From an uncultured Acetatifactor sp. (GTDB lineage Bacteria; Bacillota; Clostridia; Lachnospirales; Lachnospiraceae), in assembly GCA_910584235.1 (NCBI GenBank), contig CAJTZD010000015.1, forward strand, positions 1 through 31,267: DNA of 31,267 nt, read 5' to 3'. Numbering within the stretch: the stretch's first letter is position 1; every line of letters begins with the position of its first letter. Positions 15,526-23,389 of the stretch are shown in pieces. Both the position numbers and the translations under genes were made by a program. The notes under the pieces were generated by a model that made no database searches, was not told where the DNA came from, and saw nothing but the letters and a program-made list of their open reading frames with translations.

Positions 15526-17232
15526 ATGAAGAAGCTTTACCAATGGAAAAAAGTAACGGCATGCATCATGGCGGCAGCAGTGACTCTTAGCGTGTGCGCC
15601 TGCGGGAATCAAAACGGCGATAAGGACGACGCCGGGAAGACCACAAGCCAGGAAAACCCCGAGGCCTCAAAGGAAACGCCCGCAGAAGAGACATCCTCCG
15701 AAGCGGAGAAGTCAGAGGAATCCCAGGCGGAGTCGGAGGCAGGAGGGGCAGCGGAAGTGACTTATCCTTTAAAGGAAAAAGTGCACCTGACCCTGGCCAT
15801 GGTGGACGAGGCTGCCGTGACTGCCAATGCGAAAAATCTGGCAGAAACGCCTTTCGGTAAGGCCTGGCAGGAGGCTACGGGCGTGGAGCTGGAGATCATG
15901 CAGCTTGCGGACGGGGATGCGCTGAATCTTCTTTATGCCAGCGGAGAACTGCCGGATATGATTGCATATAGCGGTTATACGGGAGGCGCGGAAAAGGCCA
16001 TCAAGGATAAAATCATCCAGCCTTTAAACGATTACATGCAGTATGCCCCTGATTTGCAGGCAGTGCTGGACAGCAATGACCTGTACAAAAAGTCCAGTAC
16101 TACCAAGGACGGCGACATCATCGGTTTTCCTTTCATCCGCGGGGACGACTATCTGCTCTCATCGGCAGGATTGATCATCCGTCAGGACTGGCTGGATGAC
16201 TTGAACCTGGAGCTTCCCCAGACGCCGGACGATCTCTATGAGGTGCTGAAAGCGTTCAAAGAGGAAAAGGGCGCCAAGGTGCCGTTCTCGGTAGGAAACT
16301 GGTGGCTGAAGTCAATCGCCCTGGAACATGGACTGCTCACCTCGCCTTTCGGGCTGGTGAAAGGAAACTTCTACCAGGTGGACGGCAAAGTACACTATGG
16401 ATATGCGGAAGAGGCCTACAAGGATGTCCTGGCTTTCCTAAACAAGCTTTACGCCGAGGGGCTTCTGGATCCGAACTTCCAGACTGTGGACGACAATACG
16501 ATCCGCGCCAATATCATGAACGGAGAGACCGGAGTGACGGTGGGCAATACAGGCGGTTATATGGGAAATATGCTCCAGACTATGGAGGAGGACCCCACGT
16601 TTAATCTGAACGGCTTTGGGCCTCTGGTGGCAAAGGCCGGGGATGTGCCCATGAGCACCCACTACGACAATGCACTGCCTGGAAAATATATCATTGTCAC
16701 GCCCAGCTGCTCCAATAAGGAGGCAGCGGTACAGTTCCTGAATTACGGCTATACAAAAGAGGGGAGCCTTTTGTTTAACTACGGCATCGAGGGCGAAAGC
16801 TATACCATAGTAGACGGGGAGCCTACTTATACGGATCTGATCATGCATAATCCGGACGGGCTGACCAAGCAGCTGGCGCTGGCCCAGTATACGAGAGCCT
16901 GGCAGGACGGCCCCTTTGTCCAGGAGAAAGGATACCAGCTGCAGTATGCTGATCTTCCCAGCCAGAAGTCTGCTCTTTCCAACTGGACCCGATCTGATGC
17001 GGCCAAGTATAATATGCCCCCTGTAACTGTGGCAGAGGAGGACGCAAGCGAATATTCCAAACTCATGGGAGACATCGGAACCTATGTGTCCGAGATGACC
17101 ATTCAGTATATTACTGGGCTGGAACCGCTGGACACTTTTGAGAGCAAATATCTTGAGACCCTGAAATCCATGAATGTGGAACGTGCCATCGAAATGCGGC
17201 AGGAAGCGCTGGACGACTTTAACGCAAGGTAA
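15526..17232 (+). CDS. Lipoprotein extracellular solute-binding protein (family 1, LplA-like)
   Basis: 568 residues. The signal peptide (KKLYQWKKVTACIMAAAVTL) leads to a lipobox with probable lipidated Cys25 (SVCACG). A Ser/Glu-rich linker (about 27-73) is followed by a two-lobed binding domain (LASGELPDMIAYSG-like segment around 145; GYTKEGSLLFNYGIEGESYT near 415). The length and composition fit the large LplA/YtcQ binding proteins for complex oligosaccharides. ATG 15526 follows GAGAGGAAAG; frames opening earlier are not coding. It is the first gene of the operon and feeds the two permeases that follow. It probably captures an oligosaccharide with an unsaturated uronate end, judging from the GH105 enzyme downstream. 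Confidence 0.9.
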   Translation: MKKLYQWKKVTACIMAAAVTLSVCACGNQNGDKDDAGKTTSQENPEASKETPAEETSSEAEKSEESQAESEAGGAAEVTYPLKEKVHLTLAMVDEAAVTANAKNLAETPFGKAWQEATGVELEIMQLADGDALNLLYASGELPDMIAYSGYTGGAEKAIKDKIIQPLNDYMQYAPDLQAVLDSNDLYKKSSTTKDGDIIGFPFIRGDDYLLSSAGLIIRQDWLDDLNLELPQTPDDLYEVLKAFKEEKGAKVPFSVGNWWLKSIALEHGLLTSPFGLVKGNFYQVDGKVHYGYAEEAYKDVLAFLNKLYAEGLLDPNFQTVDDNTIRANIMNGETGVTVGNTGGYMGNMLQTMEEDPTFNLNGFGPLVAKAGDVPMSTHYDNALPGKYIIVTPSCSNKEAAVQFLNYGYTKEGSLLFNYGIEGESYTIVDGEPTYTDLIMHNPDGLTKQLALAQYTRAWQDGPFVQEKGYQLQYADLPSQKSALSNWTRSDAAKYNMPPVTVAEEDASEYSKLMGDIGTYVSEMTIQYITGLEPLDTFESKYLETLKSMNVERAIEMRQEALDDFNAR

Positions 17233-17243
17233 CCTGTAAAAGG

Positions 17244-17282
17244 AAAAAGGATGCCAGGCATGTAATGTCTGACATCCTTTTT
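17244..17282 (+). terminator. Intercistronic attenuator hairpin
   Basis: AAAAAGGATG-C-CAG (17244-17257) pairs with CTG-A-CATCCTTTTT (17269-17282), one C/A mismatch, 11-base loop and a T-run. It lies between the binding-protein and permease genes, where partial termination would give an excess of binding protein. Confidence 0.7.
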
Positions 17283-17305
17283 GATCTGTGAAAAGGCGGT
17301 AACAT

Positions 17306-18241
17306 ATGAAAAACAAGAAAAAATCAGGTCTGCGCCGTCTGGGCAATGATTTGAGGAAATATTCGGATGCCTATGTGATGGTGATACCGGTGGTGATTTT
17401 TTATCTGCTGTTCTGCTATAAGCCCATGTACGGCATTCTGATCGCGTTCAAGGATTATTCGCCGGCGGCGGGCATCTGGGACAGCGACTGGACTTCCAGC
17501 TATGGATTCCAGCACTTTATCGATTTCTTTCAGTCTTATTATTTTACGCGGATTCTGAAGAACACGCTGGTGATCAGTATCTCCTCCATTATATTCGGAT
17601 TCCCGGCCCCTATTTTGCTGGCGCTGCTGCTCAATGAATTGAAAAACGAGAAATTCAAGCGCGTGACCCAGACCATTTCCTACATGCCCCATTTCATTTC
17701 CATGGTGGTGGTGTGCAGCATGGTTCAGTTATTCACCTCCAACAAGGGCTTCATTACCTATCTGCTGTCCTTTCTGGGAGGGCCTGACTGCTCCCTGCTG
17801 ACCAGGCCGAATTATTTTGTGCCCATCTATGTGCTGTCAGGTATCTGGCAGGGCATCGGGTGGGACGCCATTATATACCTGGCGGCGCTGACAGGCATCG
17901 ACCAGGAACTGTACGAGGCGGCCAGGATTGACGGGGCGGGAAGATGGAAGCAGACGCTGCATGTGACTCTGCCCGGCATTTCGGGAACGGTCATCATTAT
18001 GCTGCTGCTTCGGCTGGGAAATGTAATGAATGTGGGCTTTGAGAAGATCATTCTGCTTTATAATGAGGGGATATATGAAACGGCGGACGTAATCTCCACC
18101 TTTGTCTACCGCAAAGGTCTCCAGGATTTTCAGTGGGGCTACAGCGCGGCAGTGGGCATCTTTAACTCCGTCATCAATTTTGTGGTGGTGATGGTATTCA
18201 ACAAAATCAGCAGGAAAGTCAGCGATGTGAGTCTGTGGTAG
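17306..18241 (+). CDS. ABC sugar permease, LplB/YtcP-type subunit 1
   Basis: 311 residues with six membrane helices, starting after AAGGCGG. The N-terminus includes YVMVIPVVIFYLLFCYKPMY and a GILIAFKDYSP block typical of LplB. The cytoplasmic EAA loop that contacts the ATPase reads YEAARIDGAGRWKQTLHVTL at about residue 200. It forms the first half of the membrane channel for the oligosaccharide brought by the upstream lipoprotein. No ATP-binding subunit is in the operon; Lpl-type systems commonly borrow a shared MsmX-like ATPase. Next gene follows after 18 bases. Confidence 0.93.
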   Translation: MKNKKKSGLRRLGNDLRKYSDAYVMVIPVVIFYLLFCYKPMYGILIAFKDYSPAAGIWDSDWTSSYGFQHFIDFFQSYYFTRILKNTLVISISSIIFGFPAPILLALLLNELKNEKFKRVTQTISYMPHFISMVVVCSMVQLFTSNKGFITYLLSFLGGPDCSLLTRPNYFVPIYVLSGIWQGIGWDAIIYLAALTGIDQELYEAARIDGAGRWKQTLHVTLPGISGTVIIMLLLRLGNVMNVGFEKIILLYNEGIYETADVISTFVYRKGLQDFQWGYSAAVGIFNSVINFVVVMVFNKISRKVSDVSLW

Positions 18242-18259
18242 AGCCGGAGGAAAGAATAG

Positions 18260-19147
18260 ATGCAAAATAAAAAGAAAATAACGCCCTATAGAGTCTTTTC
18301 CGTATTTAATGTCATTTTTATGCTGTTGCTGATTCTGGTGACGGCCTATCCGGTTTACTATATCGTGATAGCGTCTTTCAGCGACCCGGGAGCCCTTTCC
18401 AGGCATGTAGGCTTGCTGTGGATGCCCATGAAGCCTTATACGCTGTCCGCCTATGAGATGGTGTTCCGGAATCCCCGCATCATTACCGGCCTGCTGAATA
18501 CGCTGTTTGTGCTGGGGACAGGTTTGCTGATCAACCTGACGCTGACCATGCTGGGAGCGTTTTTCCTGACCATAAAAGGCCCCATGCTGAAAAACGCCAT
18601 TGCGCTTATGATCATTTTCACCATGTATTTTTCCGGCGGCATGATCCCTGGCTATCTGAACATCCGGGATCTGAAGCTGCTGGATACATTGTGGGCATTG
18701 GTTCTCCCCGGCGCTGTCAGTACCGCCAATTTGATTATCATGAAAAGCGGATTCCAGTCTATTCCGGACAGCCTGATAGAATCCGCTCGCCTGGACGGGG
18801 GAAGTTATCTGCAGATTCTGCTGAGGGTGATGATTCCCTTAAGCAAGGCCACCATTGCGGTGATGGTGCTGTACTATGGGGTGGGACACTGGAACGCATG
18901 GTTCAATGCATCCATCTATCTGCGGGACAGCGATAAGTTCCCTCTGCAACTGGTGGTCCGCAATATTTTAAAGCTGGCGGGCTCCAGCGCCATGGCCAGC
19001 GGCGCCGGCATGGACGAGATGGCTCAGATGGCGGAGCTGATCAAGTATGCGCTGATCGTGGTGACCACTACGCCTATTCTGGTATTGTATCCTTTCCTAC
19101 AGAAGTATTTCGTGAAAGGGGTCATGGTAGGGGCAATCAAGGGATGA
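18260..19147 (+). CDS. ABC sugar permease, LplC-type subunit 2
   Basis: 295 residues, six membrane helices, start preceded by GGAGGAAAG. The N-terminal VTAYPVYYIVIASFSDPGAL and the C-terminal PILVLYPFLQKYFVKGVMVG are characteristic of the LplC/carbohydrate ABC permease 2 group. The EAA loop is IESARLDGGSYLQILLRVMI near residue 172. It pairs with the preceding permease to make the channel. The gene is tightly packed in the operon, 38 bases before the GH105-type gene. Confidence 0.93.
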   Translation: MQNKKKITPYRVFSVFNVIFMLLLILVTAYPVYYIVIASFSDPGALSRHVGLLWMPMKPYTLSAYEMVFRNPRIITGLLNTLFVLGTGLLINLTLTMLGAFFLTIKGPMLKNAIALMIIFTMYFSGGMIPGYLNIRDLKLLDTLWALVLPGAVSTANLIIMKSGFQSIPDSLIESARLDGGSYLQILLRVMIPLSKATIAVMVLYYGVGHWNAWFNASIYLRDSDKFPLQLVVRNILKLAGSSAMASGAGMDEMAQMAELIKYALIVVTTTPILVLYPFLQKYFVKGVMVGAIKG

Positions 19148-19185
19148 GGATCTTTCAATAAATATTTAGGAAAGAAGAGAAAAAT

Positions 19186-21483
19186 ATGAGACAAAACGAG
19201 AGATACTTGGTGCCCCATGGAGCATCACTTTATGAAGCGGGAATCTGCGGCCCCCAAGAGGTCATGGAGACAGTGACCGGCCGGATGCTGGAAACAAGGC
19301 CCCGTCTGGAGGTAAAGCTTACGCCTTACATGGAACTGCCTTTTTTTCATCAGGAACCTCTTTCAGGACCTGCCTGCCTGGATTTTGATGCGGCCTATCC
19401 GGAGCAGGAATCTGCGGCAATAGCCTGGGCGGCGGCATGGCTGATGGCCAGCTGGCAGGAGGAAGCTGTATTCAGCTTTCAGGGAGAGGCGCGGGGCATC
19501 TGGCTGAACGGAGAAAGGATATACGGCCGGGGGACGTCTGACGATGGGCGTGTCTTAAGAAAAGAGAGGGACTGGACGATCATTCCGGTTCTTCTGTATG
19601 CAGGGAGAAATGAACTGCTGATACAGTGTGAAAAGGGGGACAAGGGCTGGGGGATCCGGTATGTTGTCTCCCATCCCAGATACTGGACGATGTGGGCCAG
19701 GGACTATCTGCTGAACGTAAGGGTGACCCTGCCGTTTGCCCAGATGGAGGGAATGGAGGGAATGGCGTGCAACGACCCTTTTCCCAAAGATACCGTTACA
19801 GATGATCCTGTTACGATTCGATATGGTGCGGACTGGGAGTATCAGGGCAGGAAATATCGCTGGATTCCTCAGTGGGAGGAGGCCTGTCAGGACAGGGCGG
19901 ATTTTGCGGCATTGTACGGAGTCCGGGAGGGAGCTGCCTATGGCTTGACTTACTGCCATATGGAAGAGGGGGAGGAGTACCTGGTAGAGGCGGCCGGAGC
20001 AGGCCGATTCACCCTTTGGATCGATGGAGCAGAAAAGGTCTGCGACAGCCGGATTTGCTTTCCGGTAAATGGAAATGGACGGGAAAAGCAGATTTTGATA
20101 AAATGTAAAAATGGCGGGGAAGGCTTTTTCATGGAAGCTAGTATCCGCAGAAAAAGAGGGGATTCCTCAGGCTGGGAAGCAGCGCCTTACGGAGTGCCTT
20201 TCGTAAAGACAGGCAGGGAATCCTGCGCCAGATGGCTTTATCTGGGGGCTTTCGCGCCGGGGATGCTGGTCTCGGCCCCTGAGGAGGAGATCCAGTTTCG
20301 GCGGCCTTATCCGCTGGGAGACTACAGATATGACTTCTGGAGGGCGAATGGAAAGGGAGTCTTTGTGAGGCCTTATATGGACGGGATTTTCTTCGGACAG
20401 TGGTTCTATGCGGTTCAGGTAGGGATGGAGGGGGTATTGTGTGCGGCAAAGGCTCTTAAGAGGCGGGAGCTGCTTCGGTATTTTCTGGACAGTGTACAGG
20501 TTATGGCCGATTATTTTGACTATAGTCAGTGGGAGTATAGGCGGGGACTGAATCCTGCCATGATTCCCAGATCCTGTGAACTGCAGGGATTAGACCCCTG
20601 CGGAACCATAGGGGTATCCCTTATAGAGGCCTATCTGATCAGCGGAAACGAAAGGCTTCTGGTCACGGCCAGGCACATTGCGGACAGAGTGATGGATCAT
20701 ATGCTGCGCTTTTCGGACGATACCTACTACCGCGGTGCGACCATGTGGGCAGACGACTTTTACATGAGCTGCCCTTTCCTGGCGAGGATGGCGAGGCTGA
20801 CAGGAGAGGAGCGGTACAGACAGCGGGTGTACGCCCAGGTGGAGGGTTTTGTGAAGAGGCTGTGGATAGAGGAGCGCAGGCTGTTCTCCCATATTTATTT
20901 CCCGGACAGGGAGACAAAAGCCGGGGAGGCTTTAGATGGTCTGGAGGGGCATTCTAACAGGGTGCCCTGGGGAAGAGGGAACGGATGGGTGGCCCTGGCG
21001 CTGACAGAAATCCTGACGCTGCTTGAGAACTGGCAGGAGTCCGCCGCTTCCGCCTCCGGCCTTGGGGCAGAAAATGGAAAGCAAGACGGAGCCTGGGAAC
21101 GCACCCTTGCCGTCTACCGGGAATTTGCGGCGGGAATCGCTGCCGTACAGGACGGCTGCGGTATGTGGCACCAGGTGCTGGACCGGCCGGATACATACCT
21201 GGAGACCTCCTGTACCGCCATGTTCGTATTGAGCCTGAAAAGAGGGGTAAACCGGGGCTGGCTTGCGGAATCCTTTGAGGCGGCAGCGCAAAAGGGGTGG
21301 AATGCCCTGCTTCGATACGGGCTGGACAAAGAGGGGAATGTGTATGGGGTATGCTTAGGCTCCGGATGCTCTATGGAGGCCTCTTACTATGACGGCATTC
21401 CTGCTCATAAAAACGATGACCATGGAACCGGCATCATACTGATGGCCGCGGCTGAAATGATGAGAAACGGAAATAAGAAATGA
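19186..21483 (+). CDS. GH105/GH88-type unsaturated uronyl hydrolase with large N-terminal extension
   Basis: 765 residues. The C-terminal ~390 residues are an (alpha/alpha)6 barrel like YteR/YesR (GH105): MWADDFYM with Asp523/Asp524 (general-acid region), WGRGNGWVALAL at 595-606, MWHQVLD at 660, YLETSC at 671 and DDHGTG at 744. These enzymes hydrate the 4,5 double bond left by polysaccharide lyases and so release the unsaturated uronic acid. The first ~370 residues are extra; they look like one or two beta-sandwich modules (IWLNGERIYGRG; FTLWIDGAEKVCD). Typical GH105 enzymes are ~370 residues. There is no signal peptide, so it acts on imported oligosaccharide. It overlaps the next gene by 4 bases. 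Confidence 0.85.
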   Translation: MRQNERYLVPHGASLYEAGICGPQEVMETVTGRMLETRPRLEVKLTPYMELPFFHQEPLSGPACLDFDAAYPEQESAAIAWAAAWLMASWQEEAVFSFQGEARGIWLNGERIYGRGTSDDGRVLRKERDWTIIPVLLYAGRNELLIQCEKGDKGWGIRYVVSHPRYWTMWARDYLLNVRVTLPFAQMEGMEGMACNDPFPKDTVTDDPVTIRYGADWEYQGRKYRWIPQWEEACQDRADFAALYGVREGAAYGLTYCHMEEGEEYLVEAAGAGRFTLWIDGAEKVCDSRICFPVNGNGREKQILIKCKNGGEGFFMEASIRRKRGDSSGWEAAPYGVPFVKTGRESCARWLYLGAFAPGMLVSAPEEEIQFRRPYPLGDYRYDFWRANGKGVFVRPYMDGIFFGQWFYAVQVGMEGVLCAAKALKRRELLRYFLDSVQVMADYFDYSQWEYRRGLNPAMIPRSCELQGLDPCGTIGVSLIEAYLISGNERLLVTARHIADRVMDHMLRFSDDTYYRGATMWADDFYMSCPFLARMARLTGEERYRQRVYAQVEGFVKRLWIEERRLFSHIYFPDRETKAGEALDGLEGHSNRVPWGRGNGWVALALTEILTLLENWQESAASASGLGAENGKQDGAWERTLAVYREFAAGIAAVQDGCGMWHQVLDRPDTYLETSCTAMFVLSLKRGVNRGWLAESFEAAAQKGWNALLRYGLDKEGNVYGVCLGSGCSMEASYYDGIPAHKNDDHGTGIILMAAAEMMRNGNKK

Positions 21484-23351
21484 AGAAAAGAAGTGTTTTG
21501 ACGGGGTGGCTGTGCTCCTATATCATCATAATGATGATTCCCGTCGTGACGGTATTTGTCAATTATGCCTGGAGCATGAAAGTGATCAGAAAAGAGATTC
21601 TGGAGGCCAACAATCTGGTGCTGGATAATCTGGGGGATGAGATCGACAGATATTTAAAAAGGGAGATGGCATATGAATCCTATCTGCTGCAGAACCGAAA
21701 TTTCCTGAAAGTGATCGGCAGCAGAAAAAAGGATTCCCAGTTTTATAAGGACGTGGCTGAACTGGTAAACAGTATCAAGGTCTTTGATTCTGATATGTCC
21801 TGCCTGATTTATTTGAAGCACCTGGATTATGTGATCGATAAAACAGGAGCCAACGAAAGTCATTATCTATACGGCGGCATGCGGGTAGGGATTTCGGATA
21901 TGATCGGTTATGAGGAATGGATGGAAGAACTTTCCGGGACCTACGGGGGCAGTTTCCTTTTTGGGAGATATCTGCACTACGGAACGGGGGAAAACCATCT
22001 GGTCTATGCCCGGAGTATCAGCAACTACTCCCAATATGAAGATTTCAATCTGTTTATGGGAGTGCCGGTCTCTCTGCTGGAGAAGCTGACGAAATCCATG
22101 TCGGAGGGCACCCGGCTCTTAATGGGCATTGACGGGGAGACGGCTCTGACACTGTCGAGCCAGGGCGCGGAGGAGGCTCTGGAGGAAAGCCTTTCCTTGT
22201 GGGGGCGTGAGGGTTTCGAGGAGACCCGGCGCTATATTGTGTTGCGCAAGGCCTCTGGGATAGAGGGCATAGAATACTGCCTTTTGATTCCCCAAGGGGA
22301 GTTCTGGAGGGAACTGAGCCAGGTGCGAAATGTCCTCTATATCAGCGTGGCGGTGACGCTATTTGTGGGCATTGCCTGCATGTTCATGGCGCTGCGGCAC
22401 AACTTCAAGCCTGTGGACAGCCTGATTCGGAAGATTTCAGGGGGAGACAGAGGAAAGGGAAACGAGTACAAGCTGATAGAGGACGCCTATTTCAAGCTGG
22501 TCCGCGAGAAGAATGTGATGCACCAGCACATGGCAGCCCAGGCGGAGGACATACAGAGCAGCTATCTGCTGGCGATGATGAAAGGACGCAGCATGGGGGC
22601 GGACGAAAAGGCAGTACAGATTTCTGCGGGACAGCGGATGCTGCTGGCGGGCTTTCGGGTACCTTTGATGGATGAAAAGCAGATTCTGCAGGATGAGGTA
22701 ATGCTGTTCGCGGTGGACAATATTTTCTCGGAGTTGATGGAAGCGTGGGAGTTTTACCGGATAGAGGACGGGCAGCATCTGTTCTATCTCTTTTTGATTC
22801 CGGGGGAAGAGGACGCTTTCAGGGAGCATTGCAGGAAATCCGCGGAATATCTCAGCGGTTTTATGTGGGAGCGGCTGGATCTGTCTGTACGCGGGGCGGT
22901 CAGCGGCATCTTAGAGGATATGGAGGAACTGCGATTCGCCTATCAGAAAGTGGTCGAGGGCCTTGAGAGGGCAGAGATGCTTGGCGGATACGGGGTAGTG
23001 GACATGGAGGACGGAAAGGAGTCCGGCGGAAAAGCCATCGTGCAGAGGGTCATTCAGTATGTGGAGGAGCATTACGCGGACAGCAATCTGAATATCAGCA
23101 CCATTGCGGAGGGCATAGAGCGGAACCCCAAATACATCTCCAGAGTGTTCAAAGAGGAGACCCGGGAGGGGATTTTGGACTATATCAACCGGCTGCGCAT
23201 CAAAAAAGCGAAAGCCCTGATCAAGTCCGGGCGGTTTTCGCTGGAGCAGATCAGCGTGATGGCGGGCTATGCCAGCCTGAAAACTTTCGGCAGGGCTTTC
23301 CGGAAAGAGACCGGGATGACGCCAGCGGGTTACCGGGACAGTCTGCTGTGA
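21480..23351 (+). CDS. Membrane-anchored AraC-family regulator (YesS/YtdP-like)
   Basis: 623 residues. A first membrane segment at about 10-30 (WLCSYIIIMMIPVVTVFVNY), an outside sensor region to about 283, a second membrane segment at 285-305 (LYISVAVTLFVGIACMFMAL), a cytoplasmic middle region, and a double helix-turn-helix at about 520-623 (ISTIAEGIERNPKYISRVFK; ISVMAGYASLKTFGRAFRKE; end MTPAGYRDSLL). This layout matches regulators placed inside Lpl-type sugar operons, where the sensor detects an external sugar signal and the DNA-binding end activates the operon. It starts inside the stop codon of the hydrolase gene (ATGA), so translation is coupled. The target promoter is probably the one at 15446. 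Confidence 0.88.
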   Translation: MKKRSVLTGWLCSYIIIMMIPVVTVFVNYAWSMKVIRKEILEANNLVLDNLGDEIDRYLKREMAYESYLLQNRNFLKVIGSRKKDSQFYKDVAELVNSIKVFDSDMSCLIYLKHLDYVIDKTGANESHYLYGGMRVGISDMIGYEEWMEELSGTYGGSFLFGRYLHYGTGENHLVYARSISNYSQYEDFNLFMGVPVSLLEKLTKSMSEGTRLLMGIDGETALTLSSQGAEEALEESLSLWGREGFEETRRYIVLRKASGIEGIEYCLLIPQGEFWRELSQVRNVLYISVAVTLFVGIACMFMALRHNFKPVDSLIRKISGGDRGKGNEYKLIEDAYFKLVREKNVMHQHMAAQAEDIQSSYLLAMMKGRSMGADEKAVQISAGQRMLLAGFRVPLMDEKQILQDEVMLFAVDNIFSELMEAWEFYRIEDGQHLFYLFLIPGEEDAFREHCRKSAEYLSGFMWERLDLSVRGAVSGILEDMEELRFAYQKVVEGLERAEMLGGYGVVDMEDGKESGGKAIVQRVIQYVEEHYADSNLNISTIAEGIERNPKYISRVFKEETREGILDYINRLRIKKAKALIKSGRFSLEQISVMAGYASLKTFGRAFRKETGMTPAGYRDSLL

Positions 23352-23389
23352 CCAAAGCGGTATAAGGCGGTACTTGAAAGGAGAATGCT

